Part shown: positions 24,994 through 33,702 of the stretch, piece after piece
How positions within the stretch are numbered: position 1 is the stretch's first letter
How the letters are laid out: every line of letters starts with the position of its first letter
NCBI RefSeq assembly: GCF_916618885.1
Contig: NZ_CAKAKH010000002.1
Coordinates: forward strand, 124,001-188,000
DNA: 64,000 nt
Direction of reading: 5' to 3'
Source: Marinilactibacillus sp. Marseille-P9653
GTDB lineage: Bacteria; Bacillota; Bacilli; Lactobacillales; Carnobacteriaceae_A
Translations under genes and position numbers: made by a program
Notes under the pieces: model-generated
Told to the model about the DNA's origin: nothing
Seen by the model: the letters and a program-made list of their open reading frames with translations, nothing else
Databases searched by the model: none

Positions 24994-25542
24994 CTATTTA
25001 ATTATTTTAGCTGGAGTACCACCCACAGTTGTATTCGCCGGAACATCTTTGGTAACTGTTGCATTAGCAGCAATGATTGCATTCTCCCCAATCGTTATAC
25101 CCGGTAAAATGGTTGCTGCAGCACCTATCCAAACGTTTCTCTCTATTTTTATAGGGGATGTAATAATGCCTCTGCGATGATTAGGATCTTTTATATGATT
25201 AACAGTCAATAAATTTACTCTCGAACCAATCAGCACATCATCTTCTATTGTAATTCCACCTAAATCCACAAATGTTGCATTCTGATTGATAAAAACATTT
25301 TTACCTAATTTAATATGTTTTCCAAAATCTGTATAGAATGGGAGTAATACTGTTACCGACTCATCTATTTCTTTACCCATTATTTTCCCGAGTAATCTAT
25401 TTGTACTTTCTTTCGAGCGATGGTGTGTATTGAGTTCCATAACGTGTTTTTGATTTTCATCCTGTATTCTATCAATTGTCCTAAAAAGCGCATGATTTAC
25501 TCTTATTTCCTTACCTGATACTTGTTTTAATAATGAGTCCAT
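24994..25542 (-). CDS. Sugar O-acetyltransferase (Maa/LacA hexapeptide family)
   Basis: A 182-residue acyltransferase built of hexapeptide repeats (left-handed beta-helix), for example '[21 protein letters not shown]', '[35 protein letters not shown]' and the closing '[11 protein letters not shown]'. The catalytic His is in 'LTVNHIKDP'. An N-terminal helical part of about 60 residues is as in maltose or galactoside acetyltransferases; it works as a trimer with acetyl-CoA. It is divergent from the LysR gene 150 bases away, so LysR control is likely. AAAGGAG precedes ATG 25542. Confidence 0.87.
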   Translation of the reverse strand: MDSLLKQVSGKEIRVNHALFRTIDRIQDENQKHVMELNTHHRSKESTNRLLGKIMGKEIDESVTVLLPFYTDFGKHIKLGKNVFINQNATFVDLGGITIEDDVLIGSRVNLLTVNHIKDPNHRRGIITSPIKIERNVWIGAAATILPGITIGENAIIAANATVTKDVPANTTVGGTPAKIIK

Positions 25543-25690
25543 TTGTAGGTCTCCTTTTCCAATAAGTTATCTTCAGTGTATCCTACATTTTAAAATATGT
25601 ATAATACTTATATACAATAGATAGATATAGCATTTAGTTATACTAAACAGAATTAGATGAATAGTTATAGAAAAGTAGGAGGATTATATA

Positions 25691-26563
25691 ATGGAGTTTC
25701 GCGTCTTGAGTTACTTTATGGCCGTGGCGAGAGAAAAAAATATTAGTAAAGCTGCGAAGAGTTTACATTTGTCTCAACCAACTTTATCTAAACAATTAAA
25801 AGGACTGGAAAACGAGCTGGGGGTCGTTCTTTTTGAAAGAGGAAATCGTGAAATCAAACTTACTGATGATGGAATTTTTTTGTATAACCAAGGGAAAAAT
25901 ATCCTTTCTTTAGTCGACAAAACAACTAGCAATTTAAAACAAGGAAAAGAACTTACTGGAGATCTATATATTGGAGCTGGAGAAACAAGAGTAATGAAAC
26001 TTATAGCTCATACCCTAAAAAAGCTCTTACAAAACCATCCAGCGATTAAGCTACATTTCTATAGCGGTAACGCAGATGATGTTATGGATAAATTAAATAA
26101 CGGTGTACTGGATTTTGGAATCGTCATTAATCCAACCGACAAACGGTTATATCATTCTATCGTTTTGCCTGAGAAAGATCGATGGGGTCTATTAATCCAT
26201 AAACTCCATGCACTTTCTCAAAAGAAGAAGATTCTTTCAGATGATTTGATTGATCATCCTTTATTCGTTTCTCGTCAATCTCTAGTTGATGATCAGATTA
26301 CTGAATGGCTTGGTGGGAATAATGATTATCTTAGTATCGTAGGTAATTATAACCTCTTATACAACGCTTCGCTTATGGTGGAAGCAGAAATTGGCAGCGC
26401 ACTATGCTTAGAAGGCATTTTACAAGATTCTTCTACTTTAAAGTTTATTCCCTTATATCCTAATCTTTATTCATCGTTGAGTGTAATTTGGAAGAAAGAT
26501 CATCCGTTGTCCAGTGTAGCTCAATCTTTTTTAGAAGAGCTTAAGAATCGCAATGATTCTTAA
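25691..26563 (+). CDS. LysR-family transcriptional regulator
   Basis: A 290-residue LysR protein: an N-terminal winged HTH (1-60, 'FMAVAREKNISKAAKSLHLSQPTLSKQLKGLENELG') and a periplasmic-binding-protein-like effector domain (about 88-288). AGGAGG precedes ATG 25691. It is transcribed away from the sugar acetyltransferase gene, the classical arrangement in which LysR controls its divergent neighbour. Effector unknown. Its stop codon lies inside a perfect 15-bp inverted repeat. Confidence 0.88.
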   Translation: MEFRVLSYFMAVAREKNISKAAKSLHLSQPTLSKQLKGLENELGVVLFERGNREIKLTDDGIFLYNQGKNILSLVDKTTSNLKQGKELTGDLYIGAGETRVMKLIAHTLKKLLQNHPAIKLHFYSGNADDVMDKLNNGVLDFGIVINPTDKRLYHSIVLPEKDRWGLLIHKLHALSQKKKILSDDLIDHPLFVSRQSLVDDQITEWLGGNNDYLSIVGNYNLLYNASLMVEAEIGSALCLEGILQDSSTLKFIPLYPNLYSSLSVIWKKDHPLSSVAQSFLEELKNRNDS

Positions 26564-26569
26564 GCTCTT
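26535..26569. terminator. Perfect inverted repeat overlapping the LysR stop codon
   Basis: AAGAGCTTAAGAATC (26535-26549) and its exact complement (26555-26569), loop GCAAT. No T-run follows on either strand, so it may be a weak bidirectional terminator or an mRNA 3'-end stabiliser between convergent genes. Confidence 0.5.
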
Positions 26570-26579
26570 CTTATAAGCG

Positions 26580-27446
26580 TTAATCATTTTCTTTGAATGC
26601 ATCCTCATGTTTCTTAAAAAAAGACCGATAGACCCTTACTTGCTCCAACTCTGTCCATTTTCTTGTTTCAACTGGATCTTGATCTAAATCATAAATTTTA
26701 GCATGATTCATCGCGAGAAAAAATGGAGAATGCGTTGAAATAATAAATTGGCAGTTAAAGAAGCGTGCGGCATCTTCAATATATTGTTTTAATTCTAACT
26801 GCTTCGTAGGTGACAAACTATTCTCTGGTTCATCTAGAAGATAAAGTCCGTTCTCTTCAATTTTTTCTATAAAATATCGAAAGGCACTTTCACCATTTGA
26901 TTGTTCTCGTACGTTTTTCATTAAATTATCTCGAATGTATTTTGATTGCGTCTTTCTTCTCGCTTCATTCATTTTCTTTAACTGATCGTAGTCCTCCAGT
27001 GAACGGAGTTGAAAGTTAGCACGTTTGATATCTAAATACTCTTCAAACATTTCCGATCTTTTTTCATCTACTGCTTCATTCACAGAACGAAGCGTCAGAA
27101 TAAAATCAAAAACGTCATCACTTGTAATGATTCTCTTGAAATCAGGCTGCTCAAAAGTCTCCTCAGTTTCACAAAATTCTAAGTACTTTGGAAAAAAAGA
27201 AGATTTATTGTAAAGTGCATCTCTTTCTGCTTCTATCTTTTCTGCAATGATATTCAAGGCAGTCGTTTTCCCTGAGCCGTTTCCACCGTAAAGAATCGTA
27301 ATCGGCTCAAAGTCTAAACGCTCCAATCCTCTTTTCGCTAGCACTTGAAAAGGATAATAGGAGGAATAGACTTTCCTTTTTACTTTGCAAATGAAGTACA
27401 AACTTTCTACTTCATGATCTGGAAATGTGATGTTTTTGATATACAT
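26580..27446 (-). CDS. AAA family ATPase (ABC-like, SMC/OLD-type head)
   Basis: A soluble ATPase of about 288 residues: Walker A 'GGNGSGKTTAL' near residue 55, a short signature-like 'NGESAFRYF', Walker B 'GLYLLDEPENSLSP' and the sensor 'FIISTHSPFFLAMN'. This is the compact AAA_15/AAA_21-type fold with a small helical insert and no membrane part. The frame can start at 27479, but AAAGGGG sits eight bases before ATG 27446, which is preferred. It follows an NTP pyrophosphohydrolase gene by about 20 bases. Such ATPases may act in DNA repair or defence; this one is unassigned. Confidence 0.8.
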   Translation of the reverse strand: MYIKNITFPDHEVESLYFICKVKRKVYSSYYPFQVLAKRGLERLDFEPITILYGGNGSGKTTALNIIAEKIEAERDALYNKSSFFPKYLEFCETEETFEQPDFKRIITSDDVFDFILTLRSVNEAVDEKRSEMFEEYLDIKRANFQLRSLEDYDQLKKMNEARRKTQSKYIRDNLMKNVREQSNGESAFRYFIEKIEENGLYLLDEPENSLSPTKQLELKQYIEDAARFFNCQFIISTHSPFFLAMNHAKIYDLDQDPVETRKWTELEQVRVYRSFFKKHEDAFKEND

Positions 27447-27465
27447 TTCATGTGCCCCTTTGTAT

Positions 27466-27786
27466 TTATTCAGTAGCAATCAGCATAATTCTGTTTTTGA
27501 ATCCACCACGCTCTGTTAGCTTTTCTAACCGCCTTTTTTCTAGACTTTCTACTGATTGCTTATGTACACCTGCCAAACTATGAATCACTTCTATAATATC
27601 TGAAAGTTCCTCAATACATGAATCATCATTTTCAGCTAACAGATATTCATTTACTTCTTCTTTTAGTTTTTGCCTAAGTTTCAACCTATATTCATTCTCG
27701 TTCAAGACTTTAAAATGGCCTATTTGTCCATTGTTTTCAAGAATTTGAGGAATATTGTCTCTTACAAGTTTGTTATAATTTTTCAT
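27466..27786 (-). CDS. MazG-like / phosphoribosyl-ATP pyrophosphohydrolase-type house-cleaning NTPase
   Basis: A 106-residue all-alpha NTP pyrophosphohydrolase. It starts with the group signature 'YNKLVRDNIPQIL' and carries the metal-binding E-x-x-E ... E-x-x-D pattern ('KEEVNEYLLAENDDSCIEELSDIIEV'). The C-terminal 'RGGFKNRI' is also typical. Such proteins hydrolyse non-canonical or surplus nucleoside triphosphates to monophosphates. It lies directly upstream of the AAA ATPase gene on the same strand, so the two are probably one operon. Confidence 0.83.
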   Translation of the reverse strand: MKNYNKLVRDNIPQILENNGQIGHFKVLNENEYRLKLRQKLKEEVNEYLLAENDDSCIEELSDIIEVIHSLAGVHKQSVESLEKRRLEKLTERGGFKNRIMLIATE

Positions 27787-27930
27787 TGTTTTCTCTCCTT
27801 TCTACTCGTTCATATTTACGTTACGGACTTCCTTATTAAGTATAATAACATTTGTATCAGAAAATTTTCCTCTAATTATTTTTTTGACCGTATTTTAGTT
27901 TATAATCTATAGTGGGAAGAGGAGGATATT

Positions 27931-28440
27931 ATGATAACGATTAAAGAGATTACAAACATCACAACTGAACAAGCAGAATTAGTGGACTTGTTTCAAGAAG
28001 TCGTAGCTTCTGGCGCGGCGATGAACTTTCTACACCCAATGAGCGAAGAGACGGCTATTAAATACTGGAACGGTGTACTATCAGAGCATGTTCGATTGTT
28101 CGTTGCTTTATTAGACGAAGAAATCGTAGGCACGGTTCAATTACAGATGAGCGACAAAGAAAATGCTCCTCATCGCGCCGAAATCGCTAAGTTGATGACC
28201 CATCCAAAAGCACAACGGAAAGGTGTTGCCAGAACCATTTTGCAACACGTCTTAAAAGTAGCTGAAAAGGAAAAGAGAACTTTACTGCTATTAGACACAG
28301 AAAAAGAAGGACCCGCAAATGCTCTTTATCAATCGGAAGGATTTGTTTTGTACGGTGAAATTCCTGCTTATTCTCAAGATCCTTTTGGTGTTTTTAAAGA
28401 CGGAAATTGTTACTACAAATATTCTCCGCAGACTAGCTAA
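27931..28440 (+). CDS. GNAT family N-acetyltransferase
   Basis: A 169-residue acetyltransferase with the acetyl-CoA-binding motif A 'KLMTHPKAQRKGVARTIL' (Q/RxxGxG/A type) and a preceding beta strand 'EIVGTVQLQM'. A helix and 'ANALYQSEGFVLYGEIPAYS' follow. Acceptor unknown. GAGGAGG precedes ATG 27931. It is followed 27 bases on by a small membrane protein gene, and the two probably share a transcript ending at the terminator near 28772. Confidence 0.85.
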   Translation: MITIKEITNITTEQAELVDLFQEVVASGAAMNFLHPMSEETAIKYWNGVLSEHVRLFVALLDEEIVGTVQLQMSDKENAPHRAEIAKLMTHPKAQRKGVARTILQHVLKVAEKEKRTLLLLDTEKEGPANALYQSEGFVLYGEIPAYSQDPFGVFKDGNCYYKYSPQTS

Positions 28441-28467
28441 TAACTGAAAGAAAAGAGGTATGTTTTA

Positions 28468-28710
28468 ATGTTTAAAAACCCCTATTTTCTAACATTTTTA
28501 AATATTGTAATATTTTCTGGTTATATCTTTGTTGGTATCCCAAGAGGAGATTTCATTACGCTGCTAATCGTCAGCTCACTGTTGGTCAGTCATTTAAATG
28601 GATTCAGAAAAAACTGGAATGTATATACACGTTATACGCAAATAATGTCTTTTATCTTTACAGTGCTGGTAGTTACTTACATCTTTGCAACGTTGTTTTC
28701 TTTCTTTTAA
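28468..28710 (+). CDS. Small hydrophobic membrane protein, 80 residues
   Basis: Not recognised. Three hydrophobic helices (about 7-23, 29-43, 58-78) with few charged residues, mainly in one loop ('NGFRKNWNVYTRYT'). AGAGG precedes ATG 28468. It lies 27 bases after the acetyltransferase gene and ends before a terminator, which supports co-expression. No motif suggests a function. Confidence 0.65.
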   Translation: MFKNPYFLTFLNIVIFSGYIFVGIPRGDFITLLIVSSLLVSHLNGFRKNWNVYTRYTQIMSFIFTVLVVTYIFATLFSFF

Positions 28711-28721
28711 AAGTCATTTTT

Positions 28722-28772
28722 CCAAAAATAAAAAGCATCTAAATGATAGATTTTGGATGCTTTTTATTTTAC
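28722..28772 (+). terminator. Terminator of the acetyltransferase - membrane protein pair
   Basis: Stem AAAATAAAAAGCATC / GATGCTTTTTATTTT with a 20-base loop, T-rich on the plus side. It may also serve the convergent HAD gene. Confidence 0.7.
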
Positions 28773-28799
28773 TTTGTTTGAATAAAGTATTTCTATTGA

Positions 28800-29474
28800 C
28801 TATTTTTGGTTCTGAAGAATTTCTTCTACAAGCTTCACGAGGTTATCGTTTGAAAAGTCAGGATCTGGGTAATAAGGATTGAATTGCGTATCTTTTCGTT
28901 TGATATAAGCTGTTTTGAGTCCGGCTTTTTTAGCACCAAACAGATCCCAGTCATGAGTCGCTACCATCACTGTTTCTTGCGCAACTAAAGCTTGTTCATT
29001 CAATACATAATTATAAATTTCTTTATAGGGTTTATATCGTTTCACAGCGTCTACTGAGTAGTAATGATCTACTTGGTTAATAATTCCAGCATTGGTTAAT
29101 TGCTTCTCGACCATCTCTTCTGATGAATTCGTGACGGCAATAACAGTTAATTCGTTATCTTTTAGCAACTTCAACGCTTCTTCTACATCATCATAGGCCG
29201 GTAGTTCTTGAAATGCATCGAGGATATCGTTTTTAATATCTTCTGTTAGCTCTTTACCATTTTCCATAAACAGACTTTCAAGAGCTGCTTTTGTTAATTT
29301 ACTGAAGTCTTCATACTCGTTCAGTCCACCTAGTACCGTTGAGGAATGAAGAACCGTTTTGAACCAGTAAGCCATCGCAAAGTCTCCGTCAAAGTGCTGG
29401 TCGAATTTCTCTTTCAGTAAATTTAGGTTTAATAACGTTTCGTTCATATCAAATAAGACCGTTTTAATCATCAT
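28800..29474 (-). CDS. HAD hydrolase, haloacid dehalogenase type II-like
   Basis: A haloacid-dehalogenase-superfamily hydrolase of about 225 residues. Motif I is 'VLFDMNETLLNL' (the second Asp is replaced by Asn, as in dehalogenase-type members), motif II is Ser/Thr in 'VIAVTNSSEEM', and motifs III and IV are 'KRYKP' and 'MVATHDWDLFGAKKAGL'. The frame extends to 29519, but those first codons overlap the terminator of the next gene. The GAGAAAGAG ribosome site points to ATG 29474 (or 29471). The substrate may be a phosphoester or a 2-haloacid. It is a single gene. Confidence 0.82.
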   Translation of the reverse strand: MMIKTVLFDMNETLLNLNLLKEKFDQHFDGDFAMAYWFKTVLHSSTVLGGLNEYEDFSKLTKAALESLFMENGKELTEDIKNDILDAFQELPAYDDVEEALKLLKDNELTVIAVTNSSEEMVEKQLTNAGIINQVDHYYSVDAVKRYKPYKEIYNYVLNEQALVAQETVMVATHDWDLFGAKKAGLKTAYIKRKDTQFNPYYPDPDFSNDNLVKLVEEILQNQK

Positions 29475-29517
29475 TATCATCTCTTTCTCTGTTTTATTCT
29501 CGTCAGCAGTATAACGC

Positions 29518-29553
29518 AAAAAGCTATCTTTCCGAAGAAAGACAGCTTTTTGA
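29518..29553 (-). terminator. Terminator of the glutathionyl-hydroquinone reductase-like gene
   Basis: A stem AAAAAGCTGTCTTTC / GAAAGATAGCTTTTT (one G-T pair) with a TCGG-type tetraloop and T-run on the minus strand. Confidence 0.8.
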
Positions 29554-29561
29554 TTAGTATC

Positions 29562-30521
29562 TTATTTGTCTAAACTGAAGTCCAGTTCTGGTCCTTTTGG
29601 TACAATGCCATTTGGATTGATTTGTTTATGACTACGGTAATAGTGCTTTTTGATATGGTCAAAGTTGACCGTCTCTTTTACACCAGGTTCATTGTACAAT
29701 TCTCTTGTGTAACGCCATAAGTTTTTATAGTCTACGATTCTTTTGATGTTACATTTGAAGTGACCGTGATAAGCACTATCGAAACGGATCAAAGTCGTAA
29801 ATAAACGCCAGTCTGCTTCCGTGATTTCGTCTCCTACTAGGTAGCGGCTATGTTCTAGTCGTTCTTCAATATCATCTAAGGCATCAAATAATGTTGTGAC
29901 TTCTTTTTCATAAACCTCTTGAGTTGTGGCGAAGCCAGCTTTGTAGACACCGTTGTTGATTGTGCCATAAACTTTTTCGTTGATTTCATCAATCTCTGTC
30001 ATTTTGTTTTCTGGAAGAAAGTCTTTATCATTTGCACCCACTTCGTCGAAAGCTGAATTCAACATGCGCATGATATCTGCGGATTCGTTATTGACGATTT
30101 TATTTTGTTTTAAATCGTATAATACAGGTACAGTTACGCGACCACTGTATTCAGGTTCAACATGTGTATAAATCTGATACAGATAATCTGCATGGATAAC
30201 CGGATCTTGGATGACACCTTCTTCTTCCTCAAATGTCCATCCATTTTCTCCCATCAACGTATTGACAACAGAAATTGAAATCATGTCTTCTAGTCCTTTT
30301 AGACTGCGCATGATTAATGCGCGACTAGCCCATGGACAAGCGAGTGAAACATATAAGTGATAACGACCTGGTTCTGCTTTAAATCCAGCTTCTCCAGTCG
30401 GACCTGCGCTACCGTCCTTTGTAATCCAGTTTCTAAATTGTGACTCCTCCCGAATAAATTCGCCTTCGTCATTATTGTAATCCCATTTGTCGTACCATTT
30501 CCCTTTAACTAATAGTCCCAT
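29562..30521 (-). CDS. Glutathione S-transferase family protein, glutathionyl-hydroquinone reductase type (YqjG/ECM4-like)
   Basis: A 319-residue omega-like GST. The hallmark 'LYVSLACPWASRALIMRSLKGL' carries the catalytic Cys62 in the CPWA motif, followed by 'VVNTLMGENGWTF' and a C-terminal helical domain with 'EADWRLFTTLIRFD'. These enzymes reduce glutathionyl-quinones. It is notable in a lactic-type Firmicute, where glutathione is often imported rather than made. Single gene, terminator immediately after it. Confidence 0.85.
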   Translation of the reverse strand: MGLLVKGKWYDKWDYNNDEGEFIREESQFRNWITKDGSAGPTGEAGFKAEPGRYHLYVSLACPWASRALIMRSLKGLEDMISISVVNTLMGENGWTFEEEEGVIQDPVIHADYLYQIYTHVEPEYSGRVTVPVLYDLKQNKIVNNESADIMRMLNSAFDEVGANDKDFLPENKMTEIDEINEKVYGTINNGVYKAGFATTQEVYEKEVTTLFDALDDIEERLEHSRYLVGDEITEADWRLFTTLIRFDSAYHGHFKCNIKRIVDYKNLWRYTRELYNEPGVKETVNFDHIKKHYYRSHKQINPNGIVPKGPELDFSLDK

Positions 30522-30635
30522 AAGCGACCCCTTTCAAGAGTTATACCGTTTTAAAATCGTTCTACTTCTAGTATAAGTCTCGAAATCGAAATAAACAAAT
30601 AACTTTAATGAAATTTTTAAAAGGTCCGAAGCCAA

Positions 30636-31205
30636 TCAACACTTCTTCAAGAAATAAGCCAAAACCGTATCGTCTTCTGTTAATTCAGGATGATGCGCCG
30701 TTACCAGTACATTATCTTGTTCAGCTGCAACGATTTTATCGTCTATCCTTGCTAGGACTTTAACATTTGATCCCACTGACTGGATATAAGGTGCTCGAAT
30801 AAAAACGGCTTCTACTGGTTGTTCGATGCCTTTGAAATATAGTAACGTTTCAAAGCTGGCCACTTGTCTACCGAAACCATTACGCTCCACTTCCATCTCG
30901 ATAAAGCCCAAGCGAAGATCGGTTGTTTCGTGACTGTTGTCTGTACTGCATAAAATCAGTCCGGCGCACGTTCCAAATATCGCTTTTCCTTCTTGATAGA
31001 CCTGTCGTAATCGTTTTTCCAGTCCTTGTTCCCGAATCAGGCGTCCGATAGCGGTTGATTCTCCTCCTGGAATAATAAGGCCATCCAACTGATCGAAATC
31101 CTTTTCCGTTTTGACGGAAACAGCTTGAACCCCTGACCTTTTTAGCGCTTCAAGGTGCTCTGTGACAGCGCCTTGTAAACTTAAAACCCCGATTCTTTTC
31201 GTCAT
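30636..31205 (-). CDS. pdxT: Pyridoxal 5'-phosphate synthase, glutaminase subunit
   Basis: A 189-residue class I-type glutaminase that supplies ammonia to PdxS for pyridoxal phosphate synthesis. The triad is visible: Cys80 in 'FGTCAGLIL', and His172 and Glu174 in 'HHPELTED'. 'IPGGESTAIGRLI' is the oxyanion/glutamine-binding segment. It begins two bases after pdxS ends, in the usual pdxST order. Control is through the pdxS promoter and the divergent PdxR regulator. Confidence 0.95.
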   Translation of the reverse strand: MTKRIGVLSLQGAVTEHLEALKRSGVQAVSVKTEKDFDQLDGLIIPGGESTAIGRLIREQGLEKRLRQVYQEGKAIFGTCAGLILCSTDNSHETTDLRLGFIEMEVERNGFGRQVASFETLLYFKGIEQPVEAVFIRAPYIQSVGSNVKVLARIDDKIVAAEQDNVLVTAHHPELTEDDTVLAYFLKKC

Positions 31206-31207
31206 AG

Positions 31208-32098
31208 TTATCTGCCTCTTTCTTGCATCCGTTCGCTTTCTTGTAGGTGGCTGATTTCGATCCCTTTCATCGGCTCGCCCAAGTCTTTAGACAGTTCCGC
31301 AAGCAATGCATAGTCTTCATAATTTGTCGTTGCTTGAACGATTGCGCGTGCAAATTTTTCTGGCGATTCTGATTTGAAGATACCGGACCCGACAAAGACG
31401 CCGTCCGCTCCCAGACTCATCATCAGTGCCGCATCTGCTGGTGTCGCTACACCACCTGCCGCAAAGTTTACGACTGGTAACTTTCCTAATTCTTTGATTT
31501 CTTTTACCAATTGATACGGCGCGCCCAAGTCTCTAGCGAATGTCATCAATTCATCATCAGATTTTGTCGATAACAAACGAATTTGGCTATTCACTTGTCT
31601 CATGTGACGAACCGCTTCAACAATATTTCCGGTACCGGGTTCTCCTTTGGTTCTCAGCATAGATGCGCCTTCACCAATTCTTCTCAGTGCTTCGCCTAAG
31701 TCTCGACAACCGCAGACGAAAGGCACAACATAGTCTGATTTCAGTAAGTGGAATTCTTCATCGGCTGGCGTGAGTACTTCACTTTCGTCAATATAGTCGA
31801 CACCCATTGCTTCTAGGATTCTCGCTTCTGAAATGTGTCCAATTCTTGCTTTCGCCATGACCGGTATGCTGACCGCATTCATCACTTCTTCAACGATAGT
31901 TGGATCCGCCATGCGCGCAACCCCACCTGCTTTACGAATATCAGATGGTACACGTTCCAATGCCATAACAGCTACCGCACCCGCTGCTTCTGCGATGCGT
32001 GCTTGTTCTGCATTGATGACATCCATAATGACACCACCCTTTTGCATTTGTGCCATGCCACGTTTCACTCGTTCACTACCGATTACTTTTTCATTCAT
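31208..32098 (-). CDS. pdxS: Pyridoxal 5'-phosphate synthase, synthase subunit
   Basis: A 296-residue (beta/alpha)8 enzyme that makes pyridoxal phosphate from ribose 5-phosphate, glyceraldehyde 3-phosphate and ammonia. Key residues align with B. subtilis PdxS: Asp26, the imine-forming Lys83 ('VMAKARIGH') and the second Lys151 ('[12 protein letters not shown]'). It forms a dodecamer with PdxT. It is divergent from pdxR; the 143-base gap contains a direct-repeat operator candidate. Confidence 0.95.
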   Translation of the reverse strand: MNEKVIGSERVKRGMAQMQKGGVIMDVINAEQARIAEAAGAVAVMALERVPSDIRKAGGVARMADPTIVEEVMNAVSIPVMAKARIGHISEARILEAMGVDYIDESEVLTPADEEFHLLKSDYVVPFVCGCRDLGEALRRIGEGASMLRTKGEPGTGNIVEAVRHMRQVNSQIRLLSTKSDDELMTFARDLGAPYQLVKEIKELGKLPVVNFAAGGVATPADAALMMSLGADGVFVGSGIFKSESPEKFARAIVQATTNYEDYALLAELSKDLGEPMKGIEISHLQESERMQERGR

Positions 32099-32139
32099 GT
32101 TCCATGTCCCCCAATTTTTTATCTTTCTTAATGATTGTC

Positions 32140-32201
32140 AGTATACAAAAAGAGGAAGCCTCTCCCTACATCCAATTGGACGATAATTAACCCATCCAAT
32201 T
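32140..32201. promoter_or_regulatory. pdxS promoter and putative PdxR operator
   Basis: For pdxS (minus strand) the -10 is TATACT (32140-32145) with a poor -35 (TAGGGA, 32163-32168), as in activator-dependent promoters. Immediately upstream are two identical CATCCAATT repeats (plus-strand 32169-32177 and 32193-32201), 24 bp apart. The second also overlaps the region where pdxR would start. PdxR-type MocR regulators bind such direct repeats. Confidence 0.55.
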
Positions 32202-32241
32202 TTGTGGTAGAATAATAAAAAATCAGAAAGGAACTTTTATT

Positions 32242-33645
32242 ATGGAAAACTGGTCTCTTCCAGAAACAAAAACCAAGCCACTGTATCAAGAAATCATGTT
32301 ATTGATAGAAGAAAAGATTCGGTCCGGTCAGTTAGCAGCTGGAGAACGATTGCCAGCCGAACGCAAACTGGCTGAAGCATTAGATGTAAACCGGTCAACA
32401 GTGATTCGTGCAATGGAAGAATTGACTGCTCAAGGTGTTTTGACGAGAAAAAAAGGGAGCGGTACGTTTGTAAATCCAGATAAATGGGGCTTACAAATGC
32501 GTCCGATGATCAATTGGGGTACAGCACTGACCACTGCACATCTAAAAAGAACCTCTCCTTATCAGCAGGCCGCAGAACGTATGAAAGTTCAGTTTCCAGA
32601 AACAGTGCTAGACCTCTCAAACGGTAGCTTACGTTCTGATCTTCTTCCTGAACTTCACGCACCAAGTTTATCTTGGAAAGAACTTGTTGAGCAGGAAAAA
32701 GCCCAATTAGCCGTCGCTCATGGTATAAAAAGCTTACGAGAAAGCGTGCAGCGTCATCTGAAGCGCACTTATCAAATCGATGTCCCGCTCGAAGAGATCC
32801 TAATTACTTCTGGTACGCAAAATGCCTTGTTTCTGATTACGCAAGGACTTCTGAAACCGGGAGATACAATCGGAATAGAGGCACCTTCTTACTTCTACTC
32901 TCTGCGCCTATTTCAAGCTGCGGGTCTTCGGATCGTGCCGATCAAGATGGATCGCGAAGGGATGACGATTAAGGGACTGCAGGAGGCTTCTTTGAATCAT
33001 TCTTTGAAGATGGTCTTTTTGAATCCTATTTTCCAAAATCCGACAGGTTTGGTTATGAGTGCGAAGAGAAAGGCTGAGATACTGGATTATTGTTTATTGA
33101 AGCGGATTCCAATTGTTGAAGACGATGCTTATGGTGGATTGGCGTTTGACGAAGATATGGATTATCTTCCGCTAAAGCAACTCGATACGGCGCAGCAGGT
33201 TATTTATTTGGGAACGATGTCTAAACTGGCTGGACATCATTTGCGTGTTGGCTGGATGGTGGGTCCGCAAGCTGTACTAAAGGAACTGGCAGATATTCGA
33301 TTGCAAATTGATTCTGAGGTCAGTTTTCTTCCTCAATTTATGGCAGATGCTTTTTTGAGAAATGAACTTGAAGATCATTTACAATTTGTTAGAGTTGAGC
33401 TGGCGAAAAGAGCTCGAGCAATGGAAGACTGGTTGCGTGAACAGTTTGGGGACACGATCGCTTTCGAACCTGCCAGAGGCGGTTTTCATCTTTATTGTCG
33501 CTTCCCTGGTCGTTCAAAAGAAGAAGTGGAACAGTTATTGATGGCCTTACTCGACCAGCAGATCATTGTGTCAGAAGGCGAAAAGTTTGGTGATTTGACG
33601 AATGGGTTTCGATTGAGTTTTATTCATTTCAAATTGCCCCATTAA
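32242..33645 (+). CDS. pdxR: MocR/PdxR-type regulator (GntR HTH fused to aminotransferase fold)
   Basis: A 467-residue GntR-family regulator: a winged HTH (about 1-75, 'AERKLAEALDVNRSTVIRAMEELTAQGVLTRKKGSGTFV') joined to a class I aminotransferase-like domain (about 110-467). The PLP-lysine motif is 'YLGTMSKLAGHHLRVGW'. It is divergent from pdxST, the standard position of PdxR, which activates pyridoxal phosphate synthesis when the cofactor is low. AAAGGA precedes ATG 32242. The symbol is assigned from context and architecture. Confidence 0.88.
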   Translation: MENWSLPETKTKPLYQEIMLLIEEKIRSGQLAAGERLPAERKLAEALDVNRSTVIRAMEELTAQGVLTRKKGSGTFVNPDKWGLQMRPMINWGTALTTAHLKRTSPYQQAAERMKVQFPETVLDLSNGSLRSDLLPELHAPSLSWKELVEQEKAQLAVAHGIKSLRESVQRHLKRTYQIDVPLEEILITSGTQNALFLITQGLLKPGDTIGIEAPSYFYSLRLFQAAGLRIVPIKMDREGMTIKGLQEASLNHSLKMVFLNPIFQNPTGLVMSAKRKAEILDYCLLKRIPIVEDDAYGGLAFDEDMDYLPLKQLDTAQQVIYLGTMSKLAGHHLRVGWMVGPQAVLKELADIRLQIDSEVSFLPQFMADAFLRNELEDHLQFVRVELAKRARAMEDWLREQFGDTIAFEPARGGFHLYCRFPGRSKEEVEQLLMALLDQQIIVSEGEKFGDLTNGFRLSFIHFKLPH

Positions 33646-33649
33646 TCGA

Positions 33650-33698
33650 AAAAAAATCTCGAAGGATTTAGGTTGTCATCCTACTTCGAGATCTTTTT
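33650..33698. terminator. Bidirectional terminator between pdxR and an acetyltransferase gene
   Basis: Stem AAATCTCGAAG... / ...CTTCGAGATC with inner GGAT/ATCC pairing, flanked by A8 and T6. Confidence 0.8.
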
Positions 33699-33702
33699 TA
33701 TT

